NCBI GenBank assembly: GCA_020853525.1
Contig: JADYYS010000011.1
Coordinates: 1 to 64,000 of the forward strand
Direction of reading: 5' to 3'
DNA length: 64,000 nt
Origin: Ardenticatenales bacterium
Lineage (GTDB): Bacteria; Chloroflexota; Anaerolineae; Epilineales; Epilineaceae
The position numbers were made by a program, and so were the translations under genes. Of the stretch, positions 62,731 to 64,000 are shown in pieces. The first letter of the stretch is position 1. Each line of letters opens with the position of its first letter. The notes beneath the pieces were generated by a model. The model saw only the letters and a program-made list of their open reading frames with translations. It made no database searches and was not told where the DNA came from.

Positions 62731-64000
62731 ATGTGGCTCGCCCGTACGTGCACGCTCTGGCTCATCGGCATCGCAGCCGCCGATGGATTGTGGCCGCCGA
62801 CCGAGCGGCCGCCGGACGTGCGCCTCGGCGGCGCGCTCGTCGTGCTGGCGGTCCTCGTCGCTCTCAGCGCGGGCCGGCGCGTGCGGGCGGTTCGTGTCGG
62901 GGCGATGGCGGTCGCGATCGTGCTGGCCGGCGCCGGTCGGGTCTGGCTGGCGCGGCCGCGTTTCGATCCCGGGGACATCGCCTTGTGGCGGGACCGGGGT
63001 GCGCGGAGCGTCGAGGGCATCGTGGCGGCGGAGCCCGAGCGGCGGGACGGCGGCGTGCATTACGTCGTGAAGGTCGAGCGGGCGGCGGCGGCGCGGGGCG
63101 ACGACGGATCGGCGGTGCCCGTCCACGGCCTGCTGCTGGCACAGGCAGCGCGCTACCCCGTCTTTGCGTACGGCGACCGCGTGCGCGTGCGCGGCGAGAT
63201 CGTCGCACCGCCGGTCCTGCCGGGGTTCGACTACCGGACGTTTCTGGCGCGCAAGGGCGTGCACGCGATCGTCCGGCGCGCGCACGTGGAGGGGGTCGAC
63301 GGACGGCGGGGCGGCTACGTCGTCCCGCGGGTGCTGATCGCCATCAAGGCGCGGGCGCAGCGCGCCGTGGCGATCTCCCTGCCCGAACCCGAGGCCTCGC
63401 TGGCCACCGGCATCCTCCTCGGCGACGACGACGGGATCCCGCGGCGGGTGGCCGACGCGTTCCGGCGTACGAACACGACGCACGTGATCGCGATCTCGGG
63501 GGCGAACATCGCGCTGCTGGTGGCGGCGCTGCAGGTGTGGCTGGGGCGGTGGCGCCGGCGCGGCCGGGCGGCCGGGGTGACGGTGGCGATCGTGGCCGCA
63601 TACGCGCTGCTCGTCGGCGCGGATCCGGCGGTCGTGCGGGCCGCGATCATGGGCGGGCTCGTCGTCGTGGCGCTGGCGAACGATCGACGGTCCGAGGCCG
63701 TCACGGCGCTGACGCTGGCCGGTGGGCTGATGACGGCGTGGCGGCCGGCGATCATCGGCGACCTCGGGTTCCAGTTGTCGTTCGCGGCCACGGCGGGCCT
63801 CGTCGCGTTCGCCGGGCGGTTGGGCAGTTGGGTCGGGGCGCGCCTCGAGCCGCGGGCCGGAGGCGAGGACGGCAGTGGCGCACGCGTCGAGGGCACGCGG
63901 GTCGAACGGCGGTACGGCGCTGCTTCGGCCCGACCCCCGGGGCGGATCATGGCGCTCCTGAACGAGTCCGTCCTCGTCACGCTGGCGGCGCAGCTCACGA
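62731..64000 (+). CDS. comEC: ComEC/Rec2-family DNA uptake channel, N-terminal part (cut by window edge)
   Basis: 423 codons are present and the frame runs off the end. Two N-terminal helices, then a DUF4131 OB-like domain (RSVEGIVAAEPERRDG, YGDRVRVRGEIVAPPVLPGFDYRTFLARKGV), then the start of the Competence domain (SLATGILLGDDDGIP, AFRRTNTTHVIAISGANIALLV, LGFQLSFAATAGLVAF). ComEC carries single-stranded DNA across the cytoplasmic membrane during transformation. The metallo-beta-lactamase-like C-terminus would lie beyond the window. The ATG at 62731 follows a -10 box directly. Confidence 0.9.
   Translation, partial: MWLARTCTLWLIGIAAADGLWPPTERPPDVRLGGALVVLAVLVALSAGRRVRAVRVGAMAVAIVLAGAGRVWLARPRFDPGDIALWRDRGARSVEGIVAAEPERRDGGVHYVVKVERAAAARGDDGSAVPVHGLLLAQAARYPVFAYGDRVRVRGEIVAPPVLPGFDYRTFLARKGVHAIVRRAHVEGVDGRRGGYVVPRVLIAIKARAQRAVAISLPEPEASLATGILLGDDDGIPRRVADAFRRTNTTHVIAISGANIALLVAALQVWLGRWRRRGRAAGVTVAIVAAYALLVGADPAVVRAAIMGGLVVVALANDRRSEAVTALTLAGGLMTAWRPAIIGDLGFQLSFAATAGLVAFAGRLGSWVGARLEPRAGGEDGSGARVEGTRVERRYGAASARPPGRIMALLNESVLVTLAAQLT

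Overview
The window is a G+C-rich bacterial chromosome segment (close to 70% G+C by eye, not computed). I think it comes from a Chloroflexota lineage, probably Anaerolineae-like. The reasons are a YvcK with an N-terminal membrane anchor, many secreted beta-propeller and FG-GAP proteins with Pro/Thr linkers and a short (Y/F/H)LP motif, large family-39-type membrane glycosyltransferases with C-terminal beta-modules, and frequent GTG starts overlapping TGA stops. This is inference; no rRNA or other phylogenetic marker is present.

Layout. 0.16-4.6 kb (minus strand): a LuxR-type regulator with a STAND-like NTPase, then yvcK, then an anti-sigma/ECF-sigma pair. 4.7-10.4 kb: a segment bounded by a 40-bp duplication of the 3' half of tRNA-Gln, each end carrying a tandem 12-bp repeat. 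It looks like a relic of an integrated element and holds two secreted propeller proteins, a small protein and a broken Cys-rich gene, but no integrase. 10.6-19.1 kb: a primary-type sigma factor, an orphan secreted/membrane protein, a pentapeptide-repeat protein with a channel-like tail, a large secreted protein and an ICMT-like membrane methyltransferase.

19.8-32 kb: a dense plus-strand glycan operon (GDP-6-deoxy-mannose reductase, GDP-mannose dehydratase, phosphohexomutase, TatD, polyprenyl synthase, GT2, GT4, a secreted protein, a flippase-like UPF0104 protein and a GT39 protein), mostly coupled by 4-bp start/stop overlaps. It probably makes nucleotide sugars, lipid carriers and surface glycans. 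32-36.5 kb: an FG-GAP protein of 14 repeats, and a membrane-anchored rhodanese interrupted by one in-frame UGA where related proteins carry a second active-site Cys, followed by a SECIS-like hairpin. This candidate selenoprotein is the most striking item here. 36.5-44.8 kb: three more GT39-type proteins in a coupled minus-strand operon.

44.9-64 kb: a Uma2 nuclease, a VOC dioxygenase, a HEAT-repeat protein ending in an EF-Ts-like C-terminal domain, a propeller protein, a lone MNT nucleotidyltransferase, a family-5 uracil-DNA glycosylase, an MFS exporter, a DUF2892 protein, a C45 acyltransferase, a second glycan cluster (epimerase, polyprenyl-phosphate GT2, BNR protein, GT39 protein) and the start of comEC, cut by the window edge. 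A family of seven short palindromes with GTAGGGGC-type ends and changing cores is scattered through 16-52 kb, in intergenic DNA, at stop codons and inside two GT39 genes.
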